A stretch of 56,135 nucleotides of DNA from UBA6921 sp964532385. Lineage in GTDB: Bacteria > Pseudomonadota > Gammaproteobacteria > SG8-11. The DNA lies in assembly GCA_964532385.1 (NCBI GenBank), contig CAZHHW010000009.1:1-56135 (forward strand). Direction: 5' to 3'. Positions 1 through 9,080 of this stretch are shown piece after piece. A program made the translations under genes and the position numbers. Every line of letters starts with the position of its first letter. Position 1 is the stretch's first letter. The notes under the pieces are model-generated. The model saw nothing but the letters and a program-made list of their open reading frames with translations. It was not told where the DNA came from and did not search any database.

Positions 1-656
1 TCGCGGAAACAGCGCACGATCTGGTAGTAACGATCGAAGCCCGACATCATCAACAGTTGTTTGAACAATTGCGGCGATTGCGGCAACGCGAAAAACGACC
101 CCGGATGCGTACGGCTGGGCACCAGATAGTCGCGCGCGCCTTCCGGGGTGGCTTTAGTCAACATCGGGGTTTCAATGTCGATGAAATCGCGGCTGTCGAG
201 GTAGTTGCGCATCGCGCGCGTGACCTGATGGCGCAGGCGTAAATTCTTTTGCATCTGCGGCCGGCGCAGATCGAGGTAGCGGTAACGCAAACGCATTTCT
301 TCGGAGACATCGTCGTCGATGATCTGAAACGGCGGGGTTTCGGCCGCGTTGAGAATCTCGATGCGCTTGATGTCGATTTCGATCCGGCCGGTCGGCAAAT
401 CCAAATTGTCGGTGCCTTGCGGACGGTGCCGCACCTTGCCGTCGACGCGCAACACAAATTCGCTGCGCACGCGTTCGGCGATCACGAAGGTCTCGCGCGA
501 TTCCGGCGCGATCACCAACTGCACCAGACCTTCACGATCACGCAAGTCGATGAAAATCACCCCGCCGTGATCACGCCGCCGATGCACCCAGCCGCACAGG
601 CTCACGTCCTGATCAATGTGGGTTTCGTTCAACTGACCGCAGTAGTGCGTGCGCAT
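1..656 (-). CDS. aspS: Aspartyl-tRNA synthetase, N-terminal part (cut by window edge)
   Basis: Class II aminoacyl-tRNA synthetase that charges tRNA-Asp (possibly also tRNA-Asn) in the cytoplasm. The minus-strand reading starts at the ATG at 656 with MRTHYCGQLN and continues with the OB-fold anticodon-binding domain (CGWVHRRRDHGG, then a stretch with FIDLRDREG). It then enters the catalytic domain: RYRYLDLRR, then IETPMLTKATPEGARD, and the motif-2 start YYQIVRCFR at the window edge. About 218 of the usual 590 or so residues are present. The downstream neighbour of fmdB on the same strand, 87 bases away, is aspS in many gammaproteobacteria, and that fits here. The rest lies outside the window. 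Confidence 0.96.
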   Translation of the reverse strand, partial: MRTHYCGQLNETHIDQDVSLCGWVHRRRDHGGVIFIDLRDREGLVQLVIAPESRETFVIAERVRSEFVLRVDGKVRHRPQGTDNLDLPTGRIEIDIKRIEILNAAETPPFQIIDDDVSEEMRLRYRYLDLRRPQMQKNLRLRHQVTRAMRNYLDSRDFIDIETPMLTKATPEGARDYLVPSRTHPGSFFALPQSPQLFKQLLMMSGFDRYYQIVRCFR

Positions 657-743
657 AGCAGGAGCCTTGAAATTTAAGATACGAAGAGCGAGGAATGGTA
701 AGGATTAGCCCCCGGGCATGCAACCACCAAAAGGCGGTGGGGC

Positions 744-1091
744 TCAGGATTTTTCCGAGCTGCTCGCCGCCGGTTTGGCGGCGGGCTTGGCCTCGGATTT
801 CACTTCGGCTTTCGTCTCCGTTTTTGTTTCCGTTTTCGTCTCGGATTTCGCGTCGGATTTTGACTCGCCAGAATCCGATCCACCGGTCAGATTCTTTTTC
901 TTGTCGCTGCCCTTCTTGAAATCGGTTTCATACCAACCCGCGCCTTTTAACCGAAACCCGGCGGCGGAGACCATTTTTTTCAATTGCGGCTTGCCGCATT
1001 TGGGACATTCGCTCAGCGGCGCATCGCTGAGCTTTTGCAGCGCTTCCAGATCGTGCCCGCAGGCTTGGCAGACATATTCATAAATCGGCAT
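744..1091 (-). CDS. FmdB-family zinc-ribbon protein
   Basis: Small zinc-ribbon protein of the FmdB family, 115 residues, of regulatory or unknown function. It begins MPIYEYVCQACG and has two CxxC pairs (C8/C11 and C29/C32) that should bind one zinc. A conserved segment containing GFRLKGAGWYETDFK follows. The C-terminal third is a low-complexity tail rich in Lys, Glu, Thr, Ser and Ala, typical of the family. I chose the ATG at 1091 over an upstream GTG at 1100 because the family starts with MPIYEY and a GAGG lies 8 bases before this ATG. The gene lies directly upstream of aspS and is probably cotranscribed with it. No specific substrate can be assigned. Confidence 0.9.
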   Translation of the reverse strand: MPIYEYVCQACGHDLEALQKLSDAPLSECPKCGKPQLKKMVSAAGFRLKGAGWYETDFKKGSDKKKNLTGGSDSGESKSDAKSETKTETKTETKAEVKSEAKPAAKPAASSSEKS

Positions 1092-1242
1092 TCGCAACAC
1101 CTCAAGACCATTGTGTAACCCGCCCTGGATAATAGGGTTGGGCGGGAATTTTTCAAGGCGGGCAGTATATCACTGCAAACACCACGCACGCGGGCAAAGT
1201 CCGCGCTAAACTGACACCCTTTCGCGACTCTGGAAACTTTCG

Positions 1243-1662
1243 ATGACCCGCGCCAGCACCTTCAAAACCATTCCGGTCCGCATTGTCATGACGCCGGAAA
1301 CCAAATGCGGCTACTGCACCAATTCCAAGTGCTGCACTTACATCACGCAGCAAATCGATACGCCGCGCTCGATGCTCGATTTCGATCAGTTACTGTGGCA
1401 GGTCTCGCACCAGAACGTGCAAGCTTATAAAGACGAAGACGGCTGGTTTTTGCTGGTCAACAACACCTGCTCCCATTTGCAAGCGGGCGGCCGTTGCGGT
1501 ATCTACGAAGTGCGCCCGCAAATCTGCCGCAATTACGACAACGATTATTGCGAATACGACGAACCGGCCGAGGGAAACTTCGAATTGTTTTTCGAGGACT
1601 ACACTCACTTGCTGAACTACTGCAAGCAGCGTTTCAAGAGTTGGGAGCGCCGCCACGAATAA
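1243..1662 (+). CDS. YkgJ-family cysteine cluster protein
   Basis: 139-residue protein of the YkgJ / CxxCxxCC family, thought to chelate zinc or an iron-sulfur centre. Eight cysteines are visible: C22, C25, C30, C31 (CGYCTNSKCC), then C76, C85, C95 (GIYEVRPQICRNY) and C103. The block with RPxxCR is the family hallmark. An in-frame ATG at residue 16 (MTPETKCGYC) could also be the start; the first ATG is kept because the upstream residues cannot be excluded. No membrane segment is seen. The gene stands alone between the divergent fmdB and the downstream lipoprotein gene. The biological role of the family is not established. Confidence 0.85.
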   Translation: MTRASTFKTIPVRIVMTPETKCGYCTNSKCCTYITQQIDTPRSMLDFDQLLWQVSHQNVQAYKDEDGWFLLVNNTCSHLQAGGRCGIYEVRPQICRNYDNDYCEYDEPAEGNFELFFEDYTHLLNYCKQRFKSWERRHE

Positions 1663-1745
1663 CCATCATGCCGCGCGCGGTCTGGGCTAAGATGGCCTCC
1701 GGCGGCTGAACTTTCGTACCTGAATAATTTTCCGGGAGTCCTTGC

Positions 1746-3308
1746 ATGGGGTTTGAGAACATTACCAAGGCTTTTTTCCTGGGAGTGGCGTGCCTCGCGG
1801 CGGGCCTATCCGGGTGTGGCGTAAGCGGCACCACCAACCTCACCGCGGAGATCACCGCGCCCAGCAACTGCGGAGTGGCCAATTCCGCCAGCCTGACTTA
1901 CCTGTTTTTCAGCAGCCTCGATGCCACTTGCCCGGGGAAACCCGCCGTGGTGGATGCCGGCACAGACGTGCAATCGAATATTTTCAATCCGGCCTGGATT
2001 TTCCCAACCGGCAGTTACAACGCCTCTACCCAAACCGTAACCGGCATCCAGAATCACGTGATGGTCTATGCCAAGACCGACGGCAAGTTTTATAAAGTAA
2101 GCGCGCTCAAAGGCAGCGGCCTACCCGCCTCCACGGCGTTTTCCAGTGTGAACTCCGATAAAGTTTGTGCGGCCGTACTGAGCGCTTTCGATTTCGCAAC
2201 CCCCGACAATTCACAAATCGTGTACCGCAGCGCGGGGGCTAATAACGCTTGTTACGACAGTGACGATGTTTACAAAATGGTGCGCTTGAGTATGGCAATT
2301 ACGGATGCGCCCGTGCTGGCTAAGGAACCGCTGCTGTTCAGCACCGCGTTTCACGACTGGGCGACGGGTGCAATTTCCGGCTGGCTGGTCAACGATGCAG
2401 GCGCGCTGAAACACTGCGATGCCAATTTCGGAAATTGCAGTGCGAGTTTAACAACCATCAAGAATTACGCCTCGGTGGTGTGGATCGCGGGATCAAACCG
2501 CTGGCTGCTGGACCTCGATCATGTGATCTACGCCTACAACGGCGATACCAAAACATTGTCGTCGGCGCTCCATACCATCAACAGCAGCAGCGACGGTATC
2601 AGCCATTTTGTCACGTATAGAACTGGCGACGGCAACAACTTCTACTTTACAACCAGCAAGGCGCCCCAAGCGATTTATAGTGTTCCGATCGATGGCAGCG
2701 CACAGGCCTCTCAAATCAATTTGCCTTCGGACACGGACAGTATCGCGGGCTTGACATTATCCACGAACACGCTGGTGTACTGGACCAACACGGCGATCAA
2801 GACCATGGCGAAAAGTGGAGGTAGTGCAACTGCGTTACTCACCCGCACTTCACCTGTTGTCGTCGCGGTCCGTGATAACCACATTTATTACCATACGGGA
2901 GGCGCCACGCCGTCCGCCGGAGTGATCGATGACGATGTAGTTCCAAACACGGAGACCGCGAATGCGAAATGGGTGGGCTTTATTCAGGGCACAACCTGGA
3001 ATCTGAGCGACGGTTTTGCCGCGATCTATCAAACCCAATCCATCATCCGCGCCGATGGCTACACTTCCAGTAAAGGCTCTGCTGGCGCGAGTCTTCGTTC
3101 CGTCAACACAACAACCACTGCCGAACTGGTGCTGGGAACGGTACCGGCCGACATTGTCAGCCTTTATTGTTCGAGCTTTGGCGCCAATGCCTTGTGCAAC
3201 GGGTTGAACACCTCGACTCAGAACGATATCTTTTTTCTAAACGCGGATAGCGCCGGTTCCTTTTTACGCATCACCGATACCCCCGATAAAAACGAATTTC
3301 CGCTTTAA
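1746..3308 (+). CDS. Large lipoprotein of unknown function, possible beta-propeller
   Basis: 520-residue predicted lipoprotein. The N-terminus is a lipoprotein signal peptide: hydrophobic FFLGVACLAAG followed by the lipobox LSGC, with lipidated Cys at residue 24. The mature protein is rich in Ser, Thr, Asn and Asp. It has recurring short strands of the type NTLVYWTN, then AIKTMAKSGGSATALL, then VVAVRDNHIYYHTGG. These resemble blades of DUF5050-like beta-propellers, but I cannot count blades reliably. GGGAG lies close upstream of the ATG. It appears monocistronic, convergent with hrpA. Function unknown; it probably sits on the inner or outer membrane facing the periplasm. Confidence 0.75.
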   Translation: MGFENITKAFFLGVACLAAGLSGCGVSGTTNLTAEITAPSNCGVANSASLTYLFFSSLDATCPGKPAVVDAGTDVQSNIFNPAWIFPTGSYNASTQTVTGIQNHVMVYAKTDGKFYKVSALKGSGLPASTAFSSVNSDKVCAAVLSAFDFATPDNSQIVYRSAGANNACYDSDDVYKMVRLSMAITDAPVLAKEPLLFSTAFHDWATGAISGWLVNDAGALKHCDANFGNCSASLTTIKNYASVVWIAGSNRWLLDLDHVIYAYNGDTKTLSSALHTINSSSDGISHFVTYRTGDGNNFYFTTSKAPQAIYSVPIDGSAQASQINLPSDTDSIAGLTLSTNTLVYWTNTAIKTMAKSGGSATALLTRTSPVVVAVRDNHIYYHTGGATPSAGVIDDDVVPNTETANAKWVGFIQGTTWNLSDGFAAIYQTQSIIRADGYTSSKGSAGASLRSVNTTTTAELVLGTVPADIVSLYCSSFGANALCNGLNTSTQNDIFFLNADSAGSFLRITDTPDKNEFPL

Positions 3309-3367
3309 GTAGGTAGCGTGCGCCGTGCGCACGACGTCCGCATGAGGATACAGGTCGTGCGCTACGG
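3309..3367. repeat. Dispersed inverted repeat in the lipoprotein/hrpA convergent gap
   Basis: Just after the lipoprotein stop lies GTAGGTAGCGTGCGCC with its local palindrome GTGCGCCGTGCGCAC. After a spacer comes GTCGTGCGCTACG, an imperfect reverse complement of CGTGCGCACGAC. It looks like a common kind of intergenic palindromic repeat in proteobacteria. It might also act as a stem-loop end for the convergent transcripts, although no T-tract follows. Confidence 0.5.
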
Positions 3368-3392
3368 CAAATTATTCCTAATTCAACAACCC

Positions 3393-6300
3393 TCAAGCTT
3401 CTTCTCCAAGCGCTGCACCGANNNNNNNNNNNNNNNNNNNNNNNNNNNNNNNNNNNNNNNNNNNNNNNNNNNNNNNNNNNNNNNNNNNNNNNNNNNNNNN
3501 NNNNNNNNNNNNNNNNNNNNNTTCGCGCAACTCGTCGCAGCCAAGCACGGCGGCAAGCTGCGTACACAGGGTTTTGATGTCCGGCAGACTTTTGCGCAGA
3601 TATTTCAATTGCTGCGCGAGCTGCAACATAAACAGGCGCCGCACGCCGCGGCGATGTTCGTCCTGCGCTTCTAATAGTGAATCGAACAAGCGCAGCGCAA
3701 CGTGATCTTTTTTGTCAACAACAGCGGGGTAGCGTTTCACTCGCACCTGCTGCTGCACGACTTCGATCATTTCCGGCAGCATGCCGAAATCCCACGTACT
3801 GATGCCGTCGCGTTCAAACGGCGACGCCGCGTCCTGCACGCTTGGCGGCGGCGCACTGCCCGCCTGGCCGCGCAATTGTTCCAGATCGCGACCTTTGGCA
3901 ATCACGGCGCCGGACGCATCGATCACATGAATATTCATGCGCAGATGTGCAGGCAAACTGGCTTCGTCCCACGCATCGCGCGGAATCTCAACGCCGGTCA
4001 TGCGCTGCAATTGCTTTGCAATTGCAGCATGCAACGAGCCTTTGACAAGCGTCAGCGCCGGTAACAGCGCATCGGCGAAATTCGGTACCGGTACAAAATT
4101 ACGGCGCAGGTTTTTCGGCAAATTGCGGATCAGCTCAATCACTTTTTCGCGCAACATGCCCGGCACCAGCCATTCAAGCTGCTGCGCATCGAGCTGCTTG
4201 AGCAGCACCTGCGGCACGCGCAGCGTCACGCCGTCGTTGGCAGTCCCAGGCTCGTGTTGATAGGTCAAGGTCAGGCGCGTCCCGTCGGCATCCAGCGATT
4301 CGGGAAACTGCGCGGCGGTCACGTGGTCCGCTGCGTGCCGCATCAACGCTTCTTTGGTTAGAAACAAAAACTCCGGCTGCGTCTTCTGCTGTTCGCGCAG
4401 CCAGGTTTCGAAATGCCGCGCCGCATGAATTTCCGCCGGGATGCGCTGGTCGTAAAATTGAAATAAAGTTTGCTCGTCGACCAGAATGTCCGGACGGCGC
4501 GACTTGTGCTCAAGCTCCGCCACTTCTTCTATCAAGCCGCGATTATGGTGAAAGAATTTGGCGCGCGTTTCATAGTCGCCCAGCACCAGCGCGTGACGGA
4601 TAAACATGTTGCGCGCATCCACCGGATCGATACGACCGTAGTTCACCTTGCGCTTGGCGACAATCGGCAACCCGTACAAAGTCACGCTTTCATACACCGC
4701 CGCTTCGCCGCGTTCTTTTTCCCAATGCGGTTCGAAGTGGCTGCTTTTGGTCAGATGCTTGGCCGCCTGCTCGATCCATTCCGGTTCGATCGCGGCGAGA
4801 TAGTGCGCATAGACCTTGCTGGTCTCGACTAATTGCGCGGCCATCACCCACTTCGCCTTGGTCTTGAACAGCGCCGAACCGGGGAAAATGTGAAACTTGT
4901 TGCTGCGCGCGCCCAAATATTCGCGTTCTTCGCCGCGCATACCGATGTTGCCTAGCAGTCCCGTGAGCAATGCCTGATGCAAATCGTAATACTGCGCATC
5001 GGCTAAATTCTCGCGCAGTTCCAGTTCGTGACATAACGTCACGAGCTGCGAATGCACGTCGCGCCATTCCAGTAGACGCGTGTACGACAGATAGCGCTGA
5101 TGGCACAACTGGCGCAGCTTGTGGCGCGACAGATGTTTGTGCTGCTCGTCGAAGAACGCCCACAGTTTCAGCAAAGCCAGAAAATCCGAACGCTCGTCCT
5201 GAAATACGCGATGCGACTCGTCCGCCTGCTGCTGCTTTTCCATGGGCCGTTCGCGCGGGTCTTGCACACTCAATCCGCTGACGATGATCGCCATCTCGCG
5301 TAGGCAACTCCACTGGCCTGCCGCGATCAACATCCGACCGAGACGCGGATCGACCGGGAAGCGTGCGAGCTGACGGCCGATCAAGCTCAGGCCCCCTTTC
5401 ACTTTAGGGGCATCTTCACCTACCCCACGGACAATGGAGCCTGATATTGTCTCCTTCCCCCTGGAAGGGGGAAGGTTGGGATGGGGGTCGTTCATATGAC
5501 CTACCCCCATCCTCGGCAACTGCTCCATGCGTTGCTCTACCTCCTGCATCCATGCAGTCGTGCCCTTCCCCCTTCCAGGGGGAAGGAACCCTTCGCTTGG
5601 CTTCTGAGAAACAGGGCCAGACTCCATTTCTTTATCCACCTCCAACGCATGCAGCTCCTCCAGCAACCGAATACCGTCGCGCACTAGCCGCGCATCGGGT
5701 GGATCGATAAACGGAAACGATTCCACATCGCCCAGCCGCAGCGCTTTCATCTGCAAAATCACATTGGCCAGATTGGTGCGCAGAATTTCCGGGTCGGTGA
5801 AACGCGGCCGGTTGTTGTAATCGTCTTCCGCGTACAAGCGAATGCAAATACCCGGACCCACACGCCCGCAACGGCCCTTGCGCTGGTCGGCGCTGGCTTG
5901 CGAAATCGGTTCCACCGGCAAGCGCTGGATTTTGGTGCGATGACTGTAGCGGCTGATGCGCGCCACGCCGGTGTCGACCACGTAGCGAATCCCCGGCACC
6001 GTCAGCGAGGTTTCGGCGACGTTGGTGGCGAGCACAATGCGCCGTCCCGCATGCGGCGCGAACACGCGCAGTTGTTCGGCCACGCTCAGACGCGAATACA
6101 ACGGCAGAATTTCGGTGTGCGGCGGATGATGTTTGCGCAAGGCTTCGGCGGTTTCACGGATCTCGCGCTCGCCGCTGAAGAACACTAAAATATCGCCGCC
6201 GCCCTCGCGCACCGCTTCGTCGACGGCAGCCACGATGGCCTGTACCTCATCCTCGGCTTCGCCATCCTCGCTGCTTTCCGCGCGCGGCCGGTAGCGGGTC

Positions 6301-7073
6301 TCGACCGGATACATGCGGCCCGACACTTCGATCACCGGCGCGTTGTTGAAATGGCGCGCGAAGCGTTGCGGGTCGATGGTCGCCGACGTCACGATCAATT
6401 TAAGATCGGGACGTTTGGGTAACACGTTGCGCAAATACCCCAACAGGAAATCGATATTCAGGCTGCGCTCGTGCGCCTCGTCGATAATGAGCGTGTCGTA
6501 CTGATTCAAAAACCGGTCGGCCTGCATCTCCGCCAGCAGGATCCCGTCGGTCATGACTTTTATGTAGCTATCCGGCCCGGTGTGATCGGTGAAGCGCACC
6601 TTGAAGCCGACCGCGCGCCCCGCCTCGCTCTTCAACTCCTGCGCGATGCGCGTCGCCACCGTGCGCGCCGCGATGCGCCGCGGTTGCGTATGCCCGATCA
6701 ATCCCGCCACCCCGCGTCCCAGGTCGAGACATATTTTCGGCAACTGCGTGGTCTTGCCCGAACCGGTCTCGCCGCAAATCACCACCACCTGATGCTGCGC
6801 AATCGCCGCTGCGATTTCCTCGCGCCGCTGATTGATCGGCAGATCATCGGGAAACTCCGGCTTGGGCGCATTCGCCGCGCGCCGCTCGCGCTCGGCAACC
6901 GAGTTGCGCAATTGCGTTTCGAGCTGCGCCAATTCCGTACTCACATCACGCGCGCGCCTCGCACGCTGCTCAAGCTCGCGCAGCCGCCGCTGCAACCGAT
7001 AGCGGTCTTTCAGCATGCAAGCTGCTAGAAGTTGATGGAACAAGGAAGCGTCTACTGCCACGGAATGATTCAA
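3393..7073 (-). CDS. hrpA: ATP-dependent RNA helicase HrpA (DEAH box), with an N gap and a repeat insertion
   Basis: DEAH-box RNA helicase of the HrpA type, which in E. coli rescues stalled ribosomes and processes mRNA. Visible motifs are Walker A GETGSGKTTQ, DEAH (IIDEAHERSLN), motif III VTSATID, and motif VI within QRKGRCGRVGPG. The helicase-associated and OB-fold regions follow, then the long HrpA-specific C-terminal domain. At least two oddities exist. About 80 residues between the helicase core and the sequence LSLIGRQLARFPVD derive from palindromic repeats (5391-5631). A 100-N gap (3422-3521) interrupts the last residues, so the true C-terminus and length are uncertain. The start at 7073 is a TTG without an obvious ribosome-binding site; an ATG at the sequence MLKDRYRL downstream is an alternative. 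Confidence 0.93.
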   Translation of the reverse strand: MNHSVAVDASLFHQLLAACMLKDRYRLQRRLRELEQRARRARDVSTELAQLETQLRNSVAERERRAANAPKPEFPDDLPINQRREEIAAAIAQHQVVVICGETGSGKTTQLPKICLDLGRGVAGLIGHTQPRRIAARTVATRIAQELKSEAGRAVGFKVRFTDHTGPDSYIKVMTDGILLAEMQADRFLNQYDTLIIDEAHERSLNIDFLLGYLRNVLPKRPDLKLIVTSATIDPQRFARHFNNAPVIEVSGRMYPVETRYRPRAESSEDGEAEDEVQAIVAAVDEAVREGGGDILVFFSGEREIRETAEALRKHHPPHTEILPLYSRLSVAEQLRVFAPHAGRRIVLATNVAETSLTVPGIRYVVDTGVARISRYSHRTKIQRLPVEPISQASADQRKGRCGRVGPGICIRLYAEDDYNNRPRFTDPEILRTNLANVILQMKALRLGDVESFPFIDPPDARLVRDGIRLLEELHALEVDKEMESGPVSQKPSEGFLPPGRGKGTTAWMQEVEQRMEQLPRMGVGHMNDPHPNLPPSRGKETISGSIVRGVGEDAPKVKGGLSLIGRQLARFPVDPRLGRMLIAAGQWSCLREMAIIVSGLSVQDPRERPMEKQQQADESHRVFQDERSDFLALLKLWAFFDEQHKHLSRHKLRQLCHQRYLSYTRLLEWRDVHSQLVTLCHELELRENLADAQYYDLHQALLTGLLGNIGMRGEEREYLGARSNKFHIFPGSALFKTKAKWVMAAQLVETSKVYAHYLAAIEPEWIEQAAKHLTKSSHFEPHWEKERGEAAVYESVTLYGLPIVAKRKVNYGRIDPVDARNMFIRHALVLGDYETRAKFFHHNRGLIEEVAELEHKSRRPDILVDEQTLFQFYDQRIPAEIHAARHFETWLREQQKTQPEFLFLTKEALMRHAADHVTAAQFPESLDADGTRLTLTYQHEPGTANDGVTLRVPQVLLKQLDAQQLEWLVPGMLREKVIELIRNLPKNLRRNFVPVPNFADALLPALTLVKGSLHAAIAKQLQRMTGVEIPRDAWDEASLPAHLRMNIHVIDASGAVIAKGRDLEQLRGQAGSAPPPSVQDAASPFERDGISTWDFGMLPEMIEVVQQQVRVKRYPAVVDKKDHVALRLFDSLLEAQDEHRRGVRRLFMLQLAQQLKYLRKSLPDIKTLCTQLAAVLGCDELREXXXXXXXXXXXXXXXXXXXXXXXXXXXXXXXXXXGAALGEEA
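3422..3521. other. Assembly gap of exactly 100 Ns
   Basis: A run of 100 unknown bases inside the 3' end of hrpA. The round length suggests a scaffolding placeholder rather than a measured gap. The reading frame happens to stay open across it, but the sequence and frame of the last residues of HrpA cannot be trusted. Confidence 0.98.
5391..5631. repeat. Palindromic repeats inserted in frame within hrpA
   Basis: About 240 bases inside hrpA carry two copies of a short palindrome: CCTTCCCCCTGGAAGGGGGAAGG followed by TTGGGATGGGGGT (5453-5488), and an oppositely placed copy CCCTTCCCCCTTCCAGGGGGAAGG (5563-5587). Another partial motif ACCTACCCCCATCC lies near 5500. Translated on the minus strand they give proline- and glycine-rich peptides such as DPHPNLPPSRGK and FLPPGRGKG, unlike helicase sequence. 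The same element occurs in intergenic DNA at 11511-11546 and 11593-11629, and in weaker form at 7875-7910. Confidence 0.85.
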
Positions 7074-7164
7074 TCAGAGATTTTCAGAGATTTGCCGACC
7101 CTCTTTTACCACGAACCACTCTCTCTCGGCATGTCGTCCTGGTTTGCGCGCGGAAGACTTATAG

Positions 7165-7824
7165 TCATTCTGCCTCCGGCATAATCTCCGCAAAACTGCG
7201 CATCGCGGCAAACTCGCCCACGTCTTTATCCGGCCGGCGTGTGTCCGGTTGATGCACCGCGAGCAAGTGCGCGATACCGTAGAGTTGCGCGGAGCGCAGC
7301 ACCGGCAGGCTGTCGTCGATCAGCAAGGTGTGTTGCGCTTCGAATGGAACGCGATGTTGCAATTTGTTCCAGAAGCGGATGTCTTCTTTCGGCAAACCCA
7401 ATTCATGCGAGCTAACGATGTAGTCAAAATGCGCCCCTAATTGGGTGCGCCGCAGTTTGATTTGCAGGCTCTTGCCGTGCGCGTTGGTGACCAGTGCCGT
7501 GTGTTTTCCGGCGCGTTTCAATGCGGTGAGAAATTCCACCACCTGCGGATGCACGGCGATCAGGTGTTCGATTTCCTGCTTGAGCATGGGAATGTCCAGG
7601 CCCAACTCAACGCTCCAGTAGTCCACGCAATACCAGTTGAGCGTGCCTTCGGCGGCTTTGAATTTGGCGGACAGGAGCTGGCGCGTCGCGGTCAGTTCGA
7701 GCTGGTGTTTTTCGGCGTAGCGCTGCGGGACGTGCTCCTGCCAGAAATGATTGTCGTAGTGCAAGTCCAGCAAGGTCCCGTCCATGTCGAGCAGTACGGT
7801 GTGGATAGCGGGCCAGTTGATCAT
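7165..7824 (-). CDS. yrfG: HAD-superfamily nucleotidase, YrfG-like (GMP/IMP nucleotidase)
   Basis: 219-residue haloacid dehalogenase-fold phosphatase. Motif I is VLLDMDGTLLDL with nucleophile Asp13 and acid Asp15. Motif II is ALVTNAHGKS, with the conserved Thr at VTN. The conserved Lys is in ELGLPKEDIRFW, and motif IV is TLLIDDSLPVL. The overall pattern, including the segment around NHFWQEHVPQRYAE, matches E. coli YrfG, which dephosphorylates GMP and IMP. It lies between hrpA and hemH on the minus strand and is separated from each by short gaps. Substrate assignment is by family resemblance only. Confidence 0.85.
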   Translation of the reverse strand: MINWPAIHTVLLDMDGTLLDLHYDNHFWQEHVPQRYAEKHQLELTATRQLLSAKFKAAEGTLNWYCVDYWSVELGLDIPMLKQEIEHLIAVHPQVVEFLTALKRAGKHTALVTNAHGKSLQIKLRRTQLGAHFDYIVSSHELGLPKEDIRFWNKLQHRVPFEAQHTLLIDDSLPVLRSAQLYGIAHLLAVHQPDTRRPDKDVGEFAAMRSFAEIMPEAE

Positions 7825-7874
7825 GGCGGGTGGTTTCGTTCCCTCGCTGCGGGGAGAAAGTTGGAATATTTGAT

Positions 7875-7910
7875 CACCCTCATCCTAACTTTGCCCCGTG
7901 CAGGGGGGAA
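7875..7910. repeat. Degenerate copy of the CCCTTCCCCCT palindromic repeat
   Basis: Between yrfG and hemH lies CACCCTCATCCTAACTTTGC followed by CCCGTGCAGGGGGGAA, a worn copy of the element found in hrpA and downstream of psd. No gene overlaps it. Confidence 0.55.
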
Positions 7911-7945
7911 TCTAAACTCTGAGTAGCGACAAAATCTTGAACGCG

Positions 7946-9055
7946 TCACTTGACGGCTCCCGTCGCAAGTGCGCGTTCGCGACTTTTTGTTTGCTGAGCG
8001 TGCTGATCACTGCTGTTCCACAATGAATCGGTTTCCGGCCAGCCGTGGGTGTGGCGCATCACCAGCGACGCAAGCAGATGCATATGATCCGCGCGTTCAT
8101 TGAGCGCGGGAATATAATGAAACACTTCGCCGCCGGCTTTCTTGAAGGCATGCCGATTTTCGCCGTCGATTTCTTCCAGGGTTTCCAGGCAATCGGCCGA
8201 AAAGCCCGGGCACACGACCTGCACATTTTTAACGCCTTTGCGGGCCAGCTCTTCCAGCGTGGGCAGTAAATAAGGCTTGAGCCACTCGGCCCGGCCGAAG
8301 CGCGACTGAAACGCGATTTGCCACTGCTCCGGCGCCAGGCCGAGCTGTTCCGCGACCAGACGTGCCGTCTTTTGACATTGGCAATGGTAAGGGTCGCCCA
8401 GCAGCAAATTACGTTTGGGTATGCCGTGAAACGAAAACAGTAATTTTTGCGGCGTACCATGTTGTGCCAGCCCTTCACGGATGGAATTAGCCAGTGCCTG
8501 CACATAGGCCGGATCGTCGTGGTATTGGTTGATGCAGCGCAGTTCGGGAATCCAGCGCCAGGTTTTTAGAATTCCGGCAATCGCATCGAAGGTGGACGCC
8601 GTGGTGGTGGCCGAATATTGCGGATACAGCGGCAACACCAGCAAGCGCCGCACGCGCGCCGCGCGTAATTTTTCAAGGCCGTCCGCAATCGACGGATTGC
8701 CGTAACGCATCGCCAATTCGACATGCACCGGCCCCTTGATGCGTTGCTTCAATATGTCGCGCAACACCTGGGTTTGACGCCGGCCGATGGTCAGCAGCGG
8801 CGAACCGTCTTTTTGCCAGACCTTTTCATAGAGTTTGGCGCTGCGCGCCGGGCGCGTGCGTAAAATCACGCCGTGCAAAATCAGCCACCACAGCGGGCGC
8901 GGAATTTCCACCACACGCGGGTCCCACAAAAATTCGGCGAGGTAACGCCGCAGCGCCGCGGGCGTGGGCGCGTCGGGTGTGCCCAGATTCACCAGCAACA
9001 CGCCCATCGCATCATTACCACCGTGTGCGTATTCACTTTCGCCGATAAACGCCAT
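7946..9055 (-). CDS. hemH: Ferrochelatase
   Basis: Final enzyme of heme synthesis; it inserts ferrous iron into protoporphyrin IX at the inner membrane. Hallmarks are GVLLVNLGTPDAP at the N-terminus, the iron/porphyrin-site histidine in LLFSFHGIPKRN, and CPGFSADCLETLEEI near the C-terminus. The reading frame stays open further upstream to 9253, but those codons run through a block of hairpins. The ATG at 9055 has GGAG about 8 bases upstream and gives 369 residues, close to the family norm. The C-terminal tail beyond the sequence ALNERADHMHLLASL is longer than usual. The gene diverges from the SCO-family gene; heme synthesis next to copper chaperones fits a cytochrome-maturation theme. Confidence 0.95.
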   Translation of the reverse strand: MAFIGESEYAHGGNDAMGVLLVNLGTPDAPTPAALRRYLAEFLWDPRVVEIPRPLWWLILHGVILRTRPARSAKLYEKVWQKDGSPLLTIGRRQTQVLRDILKQRIKGPVHVELAMRYGNPSIADGLEKLRAARVRRLLVLPLYPQYSATTTASTFDAIAGILKTWRWIPELRCINQYHDDPAYVQALANSIREGLAQHGTPQKLLFSFHGIPKRNLLLGDPYHCQCQKTARLVAEQLGLAPEQWQIAFQSRFGRAEWLKPYLLPTLEELARKGVKNVQVVCPGFSADCLETLEEIDGENRHAFKKAGGEVFHYIPALNERADHMHLLASLVMRHTHGWPETDSLWNSSDQHAQQTKSRERALATGAVK

Positions 9056-9080
9056 GTTCGCTGCTCCACTAAATAGGTTG

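Noticed and set aside
5391..5631. CRISPR or tandem array in the repeat-rich part of hrpA
   Set aside because: The repeats are palindromes in opposite orientations without regular spacers, and there are no cas genes.
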